Source of the DNA: Crotophaga sulcirostris
Lineage: Eukaryota > Chordata > Aves > Cuculiformes > Crotophagidae
Length of the DNA: 64,000 bases
NCBI GenBank assembly: GCA_013397455.1
Contig: VYZB01000023.1
Span: 4,418,986 to 4,482,985 of the forward strand
Direction: 5' to 3'
Shown: positions 13,967 through 26,390 of the stretch, in pieces
How positions within the stretch are numbered: position 1 is the stretch's first letter
Layout: every line of letters begins with the position of its first letter
Translations under genes and position numbers: made by a program
The notes under the pieces: generated by a model
Database searches by the model: none
Told to the model about the DNA's origin: nothing
What the model saw: the letters and a program-made list of their open reading frames with translations, nothing else

Positions 13967-14435
13967 CACAGTATCACAGTATTATGAGGTTGGAAAGGAC
14001 CTTTGAGATCATCAAGTCCAATCTATAACCCAACACTAACACCAACTCATCTTCTAAACCATGGCACTGAGTGCCTCATCCAATCTCCTCTTAAACACCT
14101 CCAGGGTTGGCGACTCCACCACCTCTGCAGGCAGCGCATTCCAATGGCCAATCACCCTTTCAGTGAAGAACTTTTTCCTAATATCAAGCCTAAGCTTTTC
14201 CTGACAAAGCTTGAGTCCATGTCCTCTAGTTCTGTCACTGGTCACCTGAGAGAAGAGACCAATCCCTGCCTGACTACAACCTCCTTTTCAGTAGTTGTAG
14301 AGAGCAATAAGGTCACCCCTGAGCCTCCTCTTCTCCAGGCTAAACAACTCCAGCTCCCTCAGTCGCTCCTCATAGGGCTTGTGCTCCAGCCCCCACACCT
14401 TGTGTGCTCTGTCTTTGTGTTGCGCTTTTCCAGCA
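13967..14435 (-). mobile_element. CR1 LINE 3' fragment, minus strand
   Basis: On the minus strand the fragment ends near 13967 with repeated tactgtga-type units, which are the 3' tail repeats of CR1. Before that comes the conserved 3' untranslated motif matching ggacttgatgatctcaaagg, then a C-terminal ORF2 segment [17 protein letters not shown], then the 'agcctggagaagaggaggctc' type segment typical of avian CR1. It is truncated at its 5' end near 14435. Long open frames on both strands over this interval are repeat sequence, not host genes. It belongs to the same or a closely related subfamily as the copies at 21886 and 34573. Confidence 0.88.
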
Positions 14436-15389
14436 TGCTGCAGAACACCAGTGGAACCAGCGCATGCACATGGGGATGCCTTGATTCAATAGTTGAATTT
14501 GAAAACTGGAGGGCAAATTTGGTTATTGTAGGGCCCAAACATTGGGTTTTAATTAAAAAAAAAACCCACAACAACAAAACTCCCCAAGCCCAACAACATA
14601 AAAACCTGGAGGTATTTTTCTGAAAAAGATCCAAATTCTACTTGTTTCTAAGAATCCTGGTTTCATTTTTGCCTTGGAAGCATTAAAAATTCTTATTTTT
14701 GATGTAAAAATTTGGACAAATTTGAAATAAAATATTGTTTTGACACCATTTTTTTGGTGTGTGATTTCTATGTATTGAGTAGATTTATTCTGACTGTAAT
14801 TTTTGGAGCAGTGCATAGGCTTAGATACTGTTTCAATGTATTTTCGTCTTTATCTACTGCACCTTCCTCCTTCTCTTAGGTCTTTAATATGGGACATTTA
14901 GGACTGTTCATTGTCTGGAAGTTTCTCTCTGCTTCTGTGTTTTGGAGTCTTGTCTCTCTGCTTTCCAAAGTAAATTTGCCCTGTTAATATCTTTTTATTA
15001 CCTTTTCATTCTGTCCACCAGAACAAGGCTGTGAGTGGAACAGAGATGCGGATATTTAAATAGGCACTTATGGTAAATTTTGTGTGCTGAAGATACCCTG
15101 CAGTGTAATATTAAAAACGCCATTACTTGTTGTTTGCAAGATGTTTAATGCTTCTAATGCCACAGAGTGACAACTGTTTGGAGCCTGATACTGATAAACA
15201 AGACAGAACAGAGTGAAAATCAGAACTTTAGAAGAGTTTGGGAAAAAAAAGTCTTTGCTATAGATAACAACCTTTTCCACAGCCTTACAGCCTGTCAGAA
15301 ATGCCAAGTCTGTGTCTTTGTTTTTGTGTAGTAGTTACATAAGCTCATCTCTGCAAAGGTTTTTATTTCTACATTTCCCTACAATCTGG

Positions 15390-15442
15390 TACAAAAATGT
15401 TCTATTGTGCTTATAGGTGTGGTACAATAGGGAACATTTGTA
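15390..15442. repeat. Imperfect inverted repeat (hairpin-forming) upstream of an ST8SIA1 exon
   Basis: The arms ctattgt (15402-15408) and acaatag (15424-15430) pair around a 15-nt loop. The stem then continues as aaatgtt with aacattt, after a two-base GG bulge on the right. It continues again as tac with gta, after two unpaired A on the left. That gives about 17 pairs in total. It ends about 190 bp before the exon at 15629. Confidence 0.75.
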
Positions 15443-15497
15443 GCTTGATCTAGTATTTATACAACACTCTTAACATTTTCTGACAGCTTGCCTTTTT

Positions 15498-15540
15498 TAA
15501 AAATAAAAAAAAACAACAAAAAAGAAACCAAAACCACCAC
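15498..15540 (+). repeat. A-rich simple sequence
   Basis: A run of A-rich sequence with interspersed C (aaaataaaaaaaaacaacaa type) lies about 90 bp upstream of the exon that starts at 15629. Similar short A-rich/CCAACC tracts occur near 14558 and 31621. It could be the tail of a decayed retroposon, but no body was recognised. Confidence 0.7.
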
Positions 15541-15628
15541 CTGCAAACTTGCAGACTAAAAAAGACTGACTTTGAAGCCTGTCAATTCTGAATTTCATTT
15601 AAAATCTTGACTGTCTTTCTGTGTACAG

Positions 15629-15721
15629 GTGCAACCTTCCTCCTCTATCCAGTGAATACAGCAAGGACGTTGGATCGAAAACCCAGCTGGTGACTGCAAA
15701 TCCCAGTATAATTCAGAAAAG
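15629..15721 (+). CDS. ST8SIA1: ST8SIA1 internal exon (human exon 4 equivalent), second half of sialylmotif L
   Basis: The first base completes the Arg codon begun in the exon ending at 9620. The frame then runs [20 protein letters not shown] and [10 protein letters not shown], and ends with two bases of the next Arg codon. The acceptor is ctttctgtgtacag and the donor is gtagaaag. The RCNLPP...DVGSKT...NPSII pattern is the end of sialylmotif L in the ST8Sia family. SSEY and LVTANPSII match ST8SIA1 specifically, whereas ST8SIA2 and ST8SIA4 have NLAP and TMNPS. The 110-bp and 93-bp exons splice into one uninterrupted frame of 67 complete codons, which is the strongest evidence that both are real. 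The following exon should start by completing the Arg codon and continue with a Phe-Gln-Asn-like sequence, and it was not found to the right. The domain is lumenal in the Golgi. Expression and regulation cannot be read from this segment. Confidence 0.95.
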
Positions 15722-16549
15722 GTAGAAAGCATATTGTTCCTTCTCTGGTTGGGGGAAACAAAAAGAAAAATTCTTCATCTGTATTATAGATGTTAGTGCA
15801 TCAGTGTTATGTTCTTAACAATCTTTTGATCCAGAAAAAGGATCTGGAAAAGATGAAATAGGCAATGGCTTGGTGTTAGGTGAAATAATTTAAGACTGAA
15901 CCCCTGATCCTTTCACTGTAAGGAGAGTTATTAATAACAGAGTTATTTCTTCTACCATACTCTCCTGAGAACTTCTAGCTCCCTCAGTTTACCACGTGCT
16001 GAGCACATGCTAGGGGTGCTTTGTCTGTTCCGAAGCCAGGCATATATTGGTAGGTGGCCCAAACTATTCTGCTGGTCACACTAGCTGGCTGCTGCTTCCC
16101 ACAGTTAATGAAGATGCTAGTTTGGGTTTCTCTTTGCTTCACCACTGATAACTGGGTCTTTACTGTCTTTGCATTATTTGTTTGGTATTGACTTACAAGT
16201 ACAAAAGTGATTAGGATGGAACTGGTTGGCAGGTTGTGATTATACAAGCCTTGTTTTTTTAGGAAACTGGGACAAGTTTTTGTTGTTTATTAGAGTTGGT
16301 TGAATTTTTCCAAATGTCAGTAGATGATGAGAAACGGGAAGGGTGAGGGAAGTCAACGCCGTCTCTCTGATTTTGCCTTCCTGAATTTTAATTGCTATGT
16401 TATTTATCACCTGGAATGAGGTAGATTGTTCTCAGGCAGAACAAGATCTGGTAGTAACCTGCCATGTTCACTGAAAAACAGAGAGAAAACGCATAAACCA
16501 AGGGGATGAACAGGGAATGATTAGGCATAAAAAAATATTTAATGTGGAT

Positions 16550-17440
16550 ACTAGGAGGTGAGGGATGATGAAAGGAAGCAAAGCAGGAAAATAAACTGAA
16601 TAACAGAAAGCCAGATGTTTTACAAAGAAGAAAAACACAGACTTGGATGTTTGATGGGTTTTAAATGTAACATTTTTCCTCTCTATCAGGAATAGAAGGG
16701 TTTTCTAGTTTTATATATGGAAAAGATGAGAGTCTTTGACAGAGTAGAAAAGAGAGGGCGGGCAAGAGGGAAGTGGAATAGTAATCAGCTTCAAGAGCTG
16801 ATTTGAGACAGAGTGTCTGAATAGGAGAAGGCACAGAAATGCTTGTGGGATGAGGTCAAAGCAAACGAAACAGAATTGGCAGAGGATGGCACCAGGTGCC
16901 AGGCGAGAAGAGGGAGCTTCTCGGGGCAGTGGAGGTGAAGGTGGGGAATCTGAAAATCCTGTGGGACATAGATGGCTAATGAGGTTGATTTAAGGAGTGA
17001 AATGAAATAGCCAGAACATCCCATCAAGGAAAGAAGATCAGTTTGGCCATGGCATTTTGGGTAAAATGAAGAGAAGCACTGTGGAAAATGAAGCTTACAA
17101 ATGATTTTACAGTTGTCAAGGCAGAGGATTATTAAATTTACAGATATTTATTTTGCACCCTCCCCTCCATGAGGGCCTAGAGTGGATAGTATTTTTTAAC
17201 AGAAGAGGAAAACGAATGAGTTTAATGATGCTACAGGGAGACCATGGAGTTACGCAGCAAGGAGGAAGGGAAGGAGTGAGCAGATGGTTGAAGAAGCAGA
17301 TGGACAGAGATGCTGCTTTGTGAGAGAGGGATGTCACAAGCAGGACTGGAGGGGGAAGGAAATTGGAAAAGATGATGGGAGGAAGGAATAGACAGGGAAC
17401 AGAAAACGAGATTGTGTTGAACATCAGTTTTCAAAGTAAG
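16550..17440 (+). repeat. Purine-rich (A/G) stretch
   Basis: Over roughly 0.9 kb the + strand is enriched in A and G, with many gaag, ggaagg and agagag words, most marked at about 16740-16960 and 17160-17410. It is not a perfect microsatellite. The pyrimidine-rich minus strand gives spurious Ser/Pro/Leu-rich open frames. The limits are approximate. Confidence 0.55.
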
Positions 17441-20010
17441 TGGACAATAACTGTAATGAGAGACCTTTGAGAAAGTAATATGGGATGTATATGCGTGTGT
17501 ATTGATTATGAGGAGATATGCAAGCAGTAACTGAGAATGACGCAGAACAAGTTCATAGTACTGAAAATTGGCAGAAAATTCTTCTAAGGCTTGGAGCTCT
17601 TGATAGATCTGACACTTTGCTTCCTCTGCCTGGTCAGGAAGAGGGTGGTTGTTTTTTTTTTTTAAATAATGTTTTACTCATGTTTTCTATATGCTATCCA
17701 AACTCATTATTTTACCTCCTGTGTGTCAAGTTAGAGTTGGAAAAAGAGGAAAGCTTGGAAGTGAAAATAGAAATAAAGACTTGTATTCAGACAACAAATA
17801 ATCAATTTCTATGGAAAGAAGCTTTTTAAGGAATTAAGACTGATAAGTCCATACTTTTATGAAATTCAAGGACATCCAGATTGGTGACTGATATGTGTCT
17901 GTTTCTAAGCTGCAAATTAACTAGCTTCATATAATGATATTATTCATTATCATCTTGCCCTTTCCTCATGTCCTTACTTTAAGTAGGTTGATATTGATGA
18001 GGCTTGACATCTCAATTATCTCTCAAGTATGTTATGGCAGATTTGGTGAACTGGTCTTGCAACACCATTCTTGACATTTATGACTTCTAAAAGATTTATT
18101 TTATGAGATAATTTATGAAGAGGCATGTTGGATTGTGCAAACTTTTCATACTAGGGATATAGAGGCAATTTTCTGTGTTGTTTTAAATTTGCAATGATTG
18201 CCTTTAGAAAAATAGATTGTTGGCAGTAATTTTTGCAAAGTAATATCTGAGCTACCACAGTTTCCCTCTAGACTTAGCGCCATAAGATGGGAGAGTCAAG
18301 ATTTTAATCTGAGAGTACATTGACTTTAAAGATACCTTGTAAACATTGCCTTTTGCAAAACTTTGAATTGGCAAATAATAATGAAAGAATTAGTGATCAA
18401 GTTCCTACTCGGTTTTCAGCAGGAAGTATGACTGTGCAGGTAGTACAGTTTTCACTTGTAAAATATTGTGCTCAGTTCTCATTTGAGTTTGAAAAACAAT
18501 GAAGAATTTCCTACCCAACTTTGCATTATATAATACAGGAATACTGACAATGGAGGTATTAGAATAGAAATTTGCCTGGTTGACTAAGAGGACTCGTGAT
18601 GACTGCCCTAGTTTCTTTTTTTGTCTAAAATATTTCACAGGCTTCTCCCTTCAATTAATATTGGAACTCACAGTCCTTCGAGCCTGTGTAAAACTTTTTC
18701 CACTTTGTAGTGAAACCTTATCTCTCTGTCAGACTCTGGTTTGAGGTTGCAATTGGGATTGAAATATTTTGTAAAGCTACTCCTGGGGTGACTGCGACCT
18801 CTCCCACTCTCTACTTCCTAATAACCATTGAGAGGTTGCAAAAAAGGTTGGTATATTTGTTTCCATTTTATTCCCCTACCACCGTAGTCAGCTTGACCTT
18901 ATTCTGTAGGGAACCACTTTGTAGGCCAAAGATTATTCTATATTTGTCCTGGTTTTTAATTTCTTTCCATGAGTAGATGCTATAAGTCCCTGCTAGGAAA
19001 GAGGCAGAGCAGTAGCCTACAGCTGTTCTTAGACTCTGGGAAAAATCAACAAGGTACTGTTATTTACAGTGATTGTTTCTGGATTCTGAGCACAGGTCTA
19101 CAGCTGTAGAGAGGGACTAGTCAGGGGATTGCATGTGAACATAAAAGTGCTTAAATACGTAGTGATGATTTTTTCACCAATGGCATAAGATTTTTGACTA
19201 AGAAATGTGAAGACTTAGTTTTTAGGATGTGGGTATTATGTGTTTCTGAAGTCACTGGCTCTGGGCTGTTTAAGAAAAGCAAATTCTAGCAGTTTCTCAC
19301 CATCTTCAACAATTCTTGCAAATGCCATATAATAATACTCTTACTTTTTGTTTAAACTTATAATTAAATTTGCAAACAAATACTGTTTGCAGCAATCTTC
19401 CTTTCTAGTCATGATATCTGCTTACCCTGTCTAACCCATGTATCGTTATTAATATGGACATAATAGTCTAAATAGATGGTTTCCCAGCATTCAGTACATT
19501 TCAGGTCTACCGAGGTTTGTTGTGATTATTTTATCCATGAACTGTGTGAGTGTTTCTGACCTGTGTAGAAATAATCTCATTAGAAAATGGCATGACGACT
19601 GTGGTAACATTATTTATTCACCATAATTCAGCATTGGTATAACTGACAGAAACCTTCAAGGTATTTAACACACACCTTCCAACACTGTCTTTGGGACATA
19701 ATCCAATACTTGGTTGAATTGTGTGAAAATTTTCCCCCTTCTCCTTTCAGAATGCTGTATTTTCTGAGCACTGATGGTGCTGGAAGGAAGATGTTGCACT
19801 TGAGGAAGAGGAGGCAGCTGTGCAGCTGCCCGAGGGGCTACTGCTGCTCTTGGCTTGAGCAGCAGACTTGGGGTCACTGCCCCCTCAATCCCTGCTGCAC
19901 GATGAGCAATTAGATCTGCTCCTTTCGCTGGAGAAACTCCTCCCTGCCTCCTCCTCACCTCTGAAGGGAGAGTGCAGACTCTTCTGCTACCTGAGCCTTC
20001 CATGCTGGAA

Positions 20011-20054
20011 AGCACATCAGTCCATGCATGGGCAGAGCATGGACTGATGCTGCT
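20011..20054. repeat. Inverted repeat (hairpin-forming), 13 + 4 bp arms
   Basis: The arms catcagtccatgc (20015-20027) and gcatggactgatg (20037-20049) are perfectly complementary, around a 9-nt loop. After a single bulged C at 20050 the stem continues for four more pairs (agca with tgct, ending at 20011 and 20054). It lies in a locally GC-richer part of intron 4 (about 19740-20270). No known RNA was recognised. Confidence 0.8.
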
Positions 20055-21885
20055 GGTCTAGCAGGAAAGAAACCTTCTGCTGAAGGGAAGAGCCAAGGTG
20101 CCCTTCCCCACTCCCATCTCTCCTCTGTGGCTGCTTTGGTGCTGCCCCTTCCGCAAGAGCGGGCGCTTTGTGTGTGTAGAGGCTGCAGAGCCAGGCTCTG
20201 AGGCAGAACAGTGCTGCTCGTTTGATATCCTCTCCCTCCATTGCATAAATCCACTTGGATGAGGACCAGGTCATTCCTCAATGTGTTTAAGGTTTCAGAT
20301 GTTACAGTAATTAGTTTAATTACGAAAATTTCTGTGAAATACCTGTGCTGTCAGGGATAGAGTGAGGGTGTAGGTGATCCAATGTTTTTGCTACTCCAGC
20401 ATTTCTACTAGACTGTGCCTTATTGCTTTGAATATAGAAATAAATCAAGAGTTAGTTAAGGAGGTATCAATCTTCATTCTTTGAAGCGTGGATGTTTTTA
20501 TTGAAGTCTTTATGGTGGAGTCTCTCAAAAGTTGTGTAACGTTGCCAGTGGAAGTAGTCTGACTGAAACTTGGATAACCAGATTTAGGATTTACACTTTG
20601 CAGCTCAGTATGAACTTCCGTCACTGAATGTGAACGGTATTTTTCAGTAAATTAATTCACTTTTTTGATCTCTGTGATGTTTGACAAGTTTCTGCTGAAT
20701 CCAGTTTCCTGCACTAAAGCAAGATGAAGGAATGAGACTAAAGGCTAACAAATGCAATGATTCTGCCTCTGAGCTTTGAAATGTCAGTTAAATATCGCTG
20801 TTGTTTATTAGGTTCCCATGAAATTTGAGTGGGATTAAATTTGCTTTTCAGTTCTCCCTGCATCTTAGAGCCAACCAATAATCTTTCCTGGATTCAGTCC
20901 TGAAGATGTCTTTGAATCAAATTGACTTAAGCCATTAAGAATAAAAAAGATGGAACTGAGGCATTTATTTAATTTGATAAAAGCTTCTTTCATCTTTGGT
21001 TAAACAAATGTACAATATTAAGCCTGTTGTTGACACTCATGAAAATGGTACATGAGAACTACTCTTGACTATGTCTCCATCTAAAAACTATATATTTCAT
21101 TCCTCAGTAAATTTAATTTAGTAATTGCAAAAGATCAGAAAAAGAAAGAAAAAACCCACGCATAAAATAAGTTTTTGAAGGAAACCCCTTTTTGTTCATC
21201 TTATCTTTTCTTCAGAAGTCATGTGATGAGAATATTTTTCCTTGTAAGGTCATTTAATCACCAGATTTTAAATATTTCAATAGAGGTTCCTTCATTCCTG
21301 GTATCTGAATATATCTCAGATTGTTTCATTGAGAAGTAATTCAAAGTGATAAGAATCACTTCTTTCATTCACTTTGTAAAAATGCACTGTTCTTCTGCAA
21401 GAACATCTGTGCTAACAGCAAGGGGATACACCTTCTGGGAAGCACTTCTTTAGAGGCAAGACTATAATAAACCCTTCTGCATATGGAGGTTGCTTGGAGC
21501 CTCATTTGTTGGTAATCAGCCCTTTCTCTCCTCTAATGCAAAGTTCCTTTTAAAACTTTAAATTTATTAACAATGGAAGCCTTTAGTTTCTCTCTGCGAG
21601 AAACACCTATTTTTTACCTCATTTGAACAGAAAAGGAAGTGAGAATGCAGTGATGGAGTGATGGAGAGGATTTGCCAGTGTTACCACAAGGCCAAAGGCA
21701 GAGCAAGGAAAAAAGTCCAGAATTTCTGATTGGCTTTTGTGATTTATTAGCTGATGAACAGAAATATGTGGAGTTGTAATAGGGACAGTTTGATGCTATT
21801 ATGACCATGCTTTGACCCTGTTTCAGTCAGTGGCTTTTATTCTCTTATCCGCCCCTTCTATCTTTTATTTCCAGTTTAGACAGGA

Positions 21886-21999
21886 TTATCACAGTATCAC
21901 CAGGTTGGAAGGGACCTCTGAGATCATCAAGTCCAACCTATAAGCCAACACTAACACCATCCCATCACCTAAATGATGGCACTCAGTGCCTCATCCAGG
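21886..21999 (-). mobile_element. CR1 LINE 3' end, minus strand, about 115 bp
   Basis: This is a short 5'-truncated CR1 tail. It begins on the + strand with tatcacagtatcaccaggtt and continues through the 'ggacctctgagatcatcaag' motif to a 'ggcactcagtgcctcatcc' stretch. The same ordered blocks occur at 13967-14100 in the same orientation and at 34573-34672 in the opposite one. Only the extreme 3' region was copied, and no coding part remains. Confidence 0.88.
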
Positions 22000-22299
22000 A
22001 AAATTATGTAGAATACTTTTGAAGAATGCTAATGCGTTTTGTATTTTCCTGTTTTTTTTGCAGATGAGATTTAGATGATTTTTCCTTTAAAAAGTTGCAG
22101 AGTTTGGCTATAAAGTCATACTTACTGATTTAGAAATCCTAATCTATGTAGGGAGACTTGGGAACAGTCTTTTGCAAAAGACTTTCCCAAATAAAATAAT
22201 TAATTTAAATCAAACCCTATATGTACAGCTTCAATTTTAAAGGTAGCTTTTGGAGTCATAGCAATAGATCAGTCACACTGAAAAGCATCTATCTTCCCA

Positions 22300-23010
22300 C
22301 TGCAGGTGTAGAGCAAATATCAACTAAAGTGGCACTGCAAATGCTGAGAAATAACAAATGTAGACTCTTCCATGTGGGAAAGAATATGTGAGAAATTGAG
22401 GGAATTTATTGGCTAAGTGGCATTTCTGCTGAAAAGAAGCGTGTGGTGTTAGGTCAGTGACTGAGCCTGAGTAAGCAATGCCCTACTATTTAGATAACAG
22501 CAAATGCTGTGTTCAGTTATCTAAATAATTCTAATGCGTGAAGAGATATATTTAAGCTTAACTATAACCTCAGCTGGGTTACTGTACCTGGTTTAGGCAT
22601 TATGTGTTCAGCCAAGTCCCAGATCATGAACATGGATCGTGGACTGCAAAGTGCAGCACAGAGCAAGAAGAAAGAGATCTATGAAACATGAATGCCAAGG
22701 AAAGGTCTGTTGAATCCAGAGGTATCTCAAAATGCACCAGTGGCTTCAAGGAGAAATGTCAGTTGCTGCTGATGAGATGAGAAACAATGGACTGAAATTT
22801 TGGGTTAGGAAAATGAGAACTCAGAGGAAAAGTTGTTTAATCTGATAGGTGAGAAGAAAGGAGAAAGACTAAGGAGAGCTGTACCAGTTTCTTGGGGTAC
22901 AGTTAGCTATGGTGATAGATGTGACAATGATGCCTTGTCAGCAAAAGAAATTGCTAGATATTAGGAAGAACTTCCCAGAAAACTTCTATAAAAGACTCAG
23001 TGTTACAGTA
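22300..23010 (+). mobile_element. Possible ancient CR1-like remnant, plus strand, heavily decayed
   Basis: Several blocks occur in the order and strand expected for the 3' coding part of an old CR1 or L3-type element. A cagctgggttactgtacctg block lies near 22570. An aaggaaaggtctg block resembling the 'gaggaaaggctgag' segment lies near 22700. An agatattaggaagaacttc block lies near 22955. The intervening sequence is diverged and has stops in every frame. I infer a decayed element from the order of these matches as I remember the consensus. The limits are uncertain, and a profile search would be needed to confirm it. Confidence 0.5.
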
Positions 23011-24904
23011 ATTTAAAGGGCTAATTGATTAAGGGGATGAAATGGGATACTATAGATGAAATGTCACGAAAACATAGTTTGGTGCTTTCTCTCAAACAAA
23101 AATAGATGTTTTATTAGTAATTATCATAAAGCAGAGATAGAAGATACCAGGATTAAAATAATCCTTTTGAATTTCTGATTGAAATGTCCTCAATTTAAAT
23201 TCTAATGTGCATTTGTTGTAGAATTGGAGAGGAGTAGGATCTTACACACGCATTTGTATGTCTCCTACCTTAAACTGGGATTTTGATGATAATCATAGTT
23301 ATCTTTATTGTGAATGGCATTTTAATTGCAAATCTTTGCCTTACCAAAATCACCAGTGCTTGCCCATATGCGCTGATATTCATTAACACATTGTCTCTCA
23401 CATTTTCCTCTCCTTGGCAAGCCACTGCAGGAAGACTGTTACTTCTCGGGTTGTTTCCCCACCCACTGCCACCTCCTGGTGTCTTCTTAAGACCACTGTG
23501 TTGAAGAGTCTGCCAGCAGTACCGAAGAGAAAGACAACCATCTGTCTAATTTTCCATTATTAGGTTTTTGAATTGGGAAGGCTATATATGTCCTTGAACA
23601 AATAATGTTTTTAATTAAGGAGACTTTTTTTTTCATCCTTATATTGCTGCAGTTGGACTTGATATGAGAATGTCTAAATCCTACTACTTGGAATAGCATA
23701 TCCAAGTACCTCACATTAAAGTATGTGAGTTCTAGCTTCAGAATCATTGGAATAACCTAAATGTGTTTTGTTGGATCATGCAGTCTAGTGTCTTGTGTGA
23801 GCAACCCAAGTTTTTTTCAGGGTAACATCCCCAAAGATTTTTAAGTGTCTAATCCATCTTTAGGTAACTAATCTTTCTTTGCAGTCTTTGTGTTTAACCC
23901 ACATTTTTCTGCCGCTATCCCATCTCTTGTTTTTTTTTCAGATACTGATTGGAAAGCAAATATATCTTCTTTTTTTTTTTTTTTTTCAAATGAAGATACA
24001 AGGTACCCTGCAATCTGAAAGACTACAAATAATTAGGATGCAAAAATCTACTGCTTCTTTGCAGTCTGTCAGATTGTGACATTCCTACTTTTTCTTTTGT
24101 TCCTGTTCCTAAAAAACAAAATTTCATTATTAGCAACATCTGCAGCCAATGTGATCCCATAACCTTCAAAGAAAGCCTCCAAATTCAGGACTTGGTCATA
24201 GGAGTGTAAGAATTCTCCTTATGGGCTTAGCCACAGGCCAAATGCTTTAGGTCAAGCATAGGTGTCAAAGAGACAGAGAGGTTAATTGGTATCTATTTTC
24301 TCATTAAATAGTGGAGGGAATTGCTGGGAATGAGTTAATACAGCTGAGAAGACTGGTAGGTTTTATTCCTCTGCTAATCTCTGCTGGTTTGTGCAGATCT
24401 GTGAGATCCCAGCGCTGCTGATTTCAGGCAGATGATGATGGGCTGCGTGGTAGTTTATTCAGCAGTCTTGAGTCTGGGCAGCAAGGTAGGTTGGGAAACC
24501 AGTTGCTAGGTTTGTCAGTAAGAGCTCGTGCCTTAGAAGCCTCCTCCCTGGTTTTGTTTTTTCACTCTCTACTGGGGAGGACAAGATATGGCCATTTTCA
24601 GACAGAATTTATTATAATGAATGCAAAAGTATTTGAAATGTGTTTCTGCTGTCATTTGGTTTTCACAGACGTTTCTATTTATATAGTGTCTGGAAAGATT
24701 TGTGTGTTACTACTAAAAGTAAAATTTTAGGACGTTATTTCAATGTGAATTTCAGTGAGAAGACTAAATCCCTAGGACTTAGAATAGATGCTGAAGGAAA
24801 GGATGAATGGAGAGAGAAACATGAATATGGAGAGGAGATTCTCTCCTGGTGTAAGTCACTATAGCTCCCACTGCAGTACTTGACACCCACCAAAATATTG
24901 ACTT

Positions 24905-25052
24905 ATTTTTTTTTGTTTGTGAGTTGGGTTTTTTTTGGTGTGTTTTTTTTGTGTTTTTTTTGGTTTTGGGTTTTTATTTGTTTGGTTTTGTTGTTTTTTT
25001 GGGGTGGGGTGAGTGTGTTGTTTGGGTTTTTTTTGGTGTGTGTGTATGGGGG
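24905..25052 (+). repeat. T/G-rich low-complexity tract
   Basis: About 150 bp is composed almost only of T and G, with runs of 6 to 9 T separated by g, gg or gtgtg. It gives spurious open frames rich in Phe, Trp, Val and Cys (membrane-like by composition). No coding meaning is implied. Confidence 0.9.
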
Positions 25053-26247
25053 ATTTTCCTCATTACTGAGGGTTGGCTCCTGCAGTTACATTTCTGTTGG
25101 CTGGACTTGCTTTCCAAGCCAAAAAATCTTAGAAAAGACAATCTCTTCTCAGTCTTCTCTGAAGACCGGACAGTCTTCTCTGCCTACCCTCAGTGCTGGA
25201 AGGTATGACCTGTCCTTTGGGGAGGACATATAGGCAAGTTGATTTGCTGGAAAGCATCAATACTAAGAGGCTGCTAGTAGAGGTGAGGCAGATGCTGATG
25301 CATCATAGTTAAACCATTTGGTGTAGTGTTTAACTGGAGAATTTTCAGCTCTAGGTCCCACTGTGAGTTCTACTCTAGACAGCTAGCACCATAGATGCTA
25401 ACCAGTGTGCAAACTGGAACACCTTCCTGACCCCAAATTAATTATTTCTTGTAACTGGGCTACTGGCAGCATGCATAGGTATCTCAGCACCATTATCTTA
25501 TTAACATTTGCTATGTAGAGATAGCACATGGCCAAGTGCACTTCACTAGTCATGAAGATAGTCGCACAGAAACCCCTAAATTACTTCTAAACAATCGACA
25601 CCTAAAGAAATCCTTTCACGTGCCTGGGAAATACAAAGATTTGTTCAAATTATTAGGCTCCCCCTAAAACTGGGTGTGCAGTTTAAAAATCTAGGAGTGT
25701 GAGATTGTGATTCATGAAATGTTTTTTAAAAGCAAAAAATGAGCTGATTAAAAGGACAATTAGCTTGAGTCAGAGCATTAAAAACCTACTGTATCTTTCT
25801 TACAAGATGATGGTGCTAAATTGCTGGAAATAAGTCATTGTAAGCATTAAAGAACATTTTTCATGATCAGCCTTTTATATATGATAACAGAAATAGAATA
25901 ATTTTCAGTGAAAATACACCTCCAAGTAGAGGCGGGTTTATTTTATTTTATAGTGAAACTACTATTTTTCTGAACAGAACAAATCCAATTGTAAAAATTA
26001 CCATTTGTGTTTTATTGCTTTTAGTTTACTTCTGTAGAAAATTTGGGAAGTTGACAGCTGTCAAATTAGTGTTTTCCTTGTATTTGTTTAGGTAAATATT
26101 TAGCTATAAAGCTCCTTGGAGGGTAAGTGATGCACTTGCTGCAAATGTGACTGAATTACCAGATCATATTGTATATAGGAGGGTTGGTGTGAGAAGGCGT
26201 AGGGTTATGAAGGTTATCAGGGTGGCATTTCCTTCTGAAGTGTCCAC

Positions 26248-26390
26248 TTCCCCACTCAGTTCAGTGTCATCAACAAACTTCATCAGGGTACATTTGATCC
26301 TATCACCAGATCACGTATGAAGATTTTAATCAGTGCTGAGCCCAATATCTATCCTTAGGGAACCCCATTTGTGACTGGTTGCCAGTTTGA
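26248..26390 (-). mobile_element. CR1 LINE 3'-region fragment, minus strand
   Basis: The + strand reads 'gtgtcatcaacaaacttcat', then 'cagtgctgagcccaatatct', then 'agggaaccccatttgtgact'. These are diverged versions of a recurrent avian CR1 segment in the 3' part of longer copies, in antisense orientation. The extreme 3' tail is absent, so this is an internal fragment. Recognition rests on remembered consensus blocks. The ends are approximate. Confidence 0.65.

Larger units (their letters stand above)
9621..15628 (+). other. ST8SIA1: ST8SIA1 intron 3 (complete, 6,008 bp)
   Basis: This intron is bounded by GT (gtaagac) and AG (gtgtacag) and separates two exons that join in frame within an Arg codon (phase 2). 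It contains one minus-strand CR1 fragment (about 13967-14435), an imperfect hairpin about 190 bp before the acceptor (15390-15442), an A-rich run at about 15498-15540, and short poly-A or poly-T stretches near 11543 and 12860. No other gene was recognised in it. Confidence 0.9.

Noticed and set aside
14003..14623. A 206-codon plus-strand open frame, the longest in the window
   Set aside because: It reads antisense through the CR1 fragment at 13967-14435 and then into A-rich sequence. The matching sense frame is the CR1 C-terminus.
17116..17434. Ser/Pro-rich minus-strand open frames
   Set aside because: They arise from the purine-rich tract on the + strand, and two overlapping frames in the same place have the same biased composition.
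24880..25233. A 117-codon frame with a membrane-protein-like composition
   Set aside because: It is produced by the T/G-rich low-complexity tract, which encodes Phe, Trp, Val and Cys runs by composition alone.
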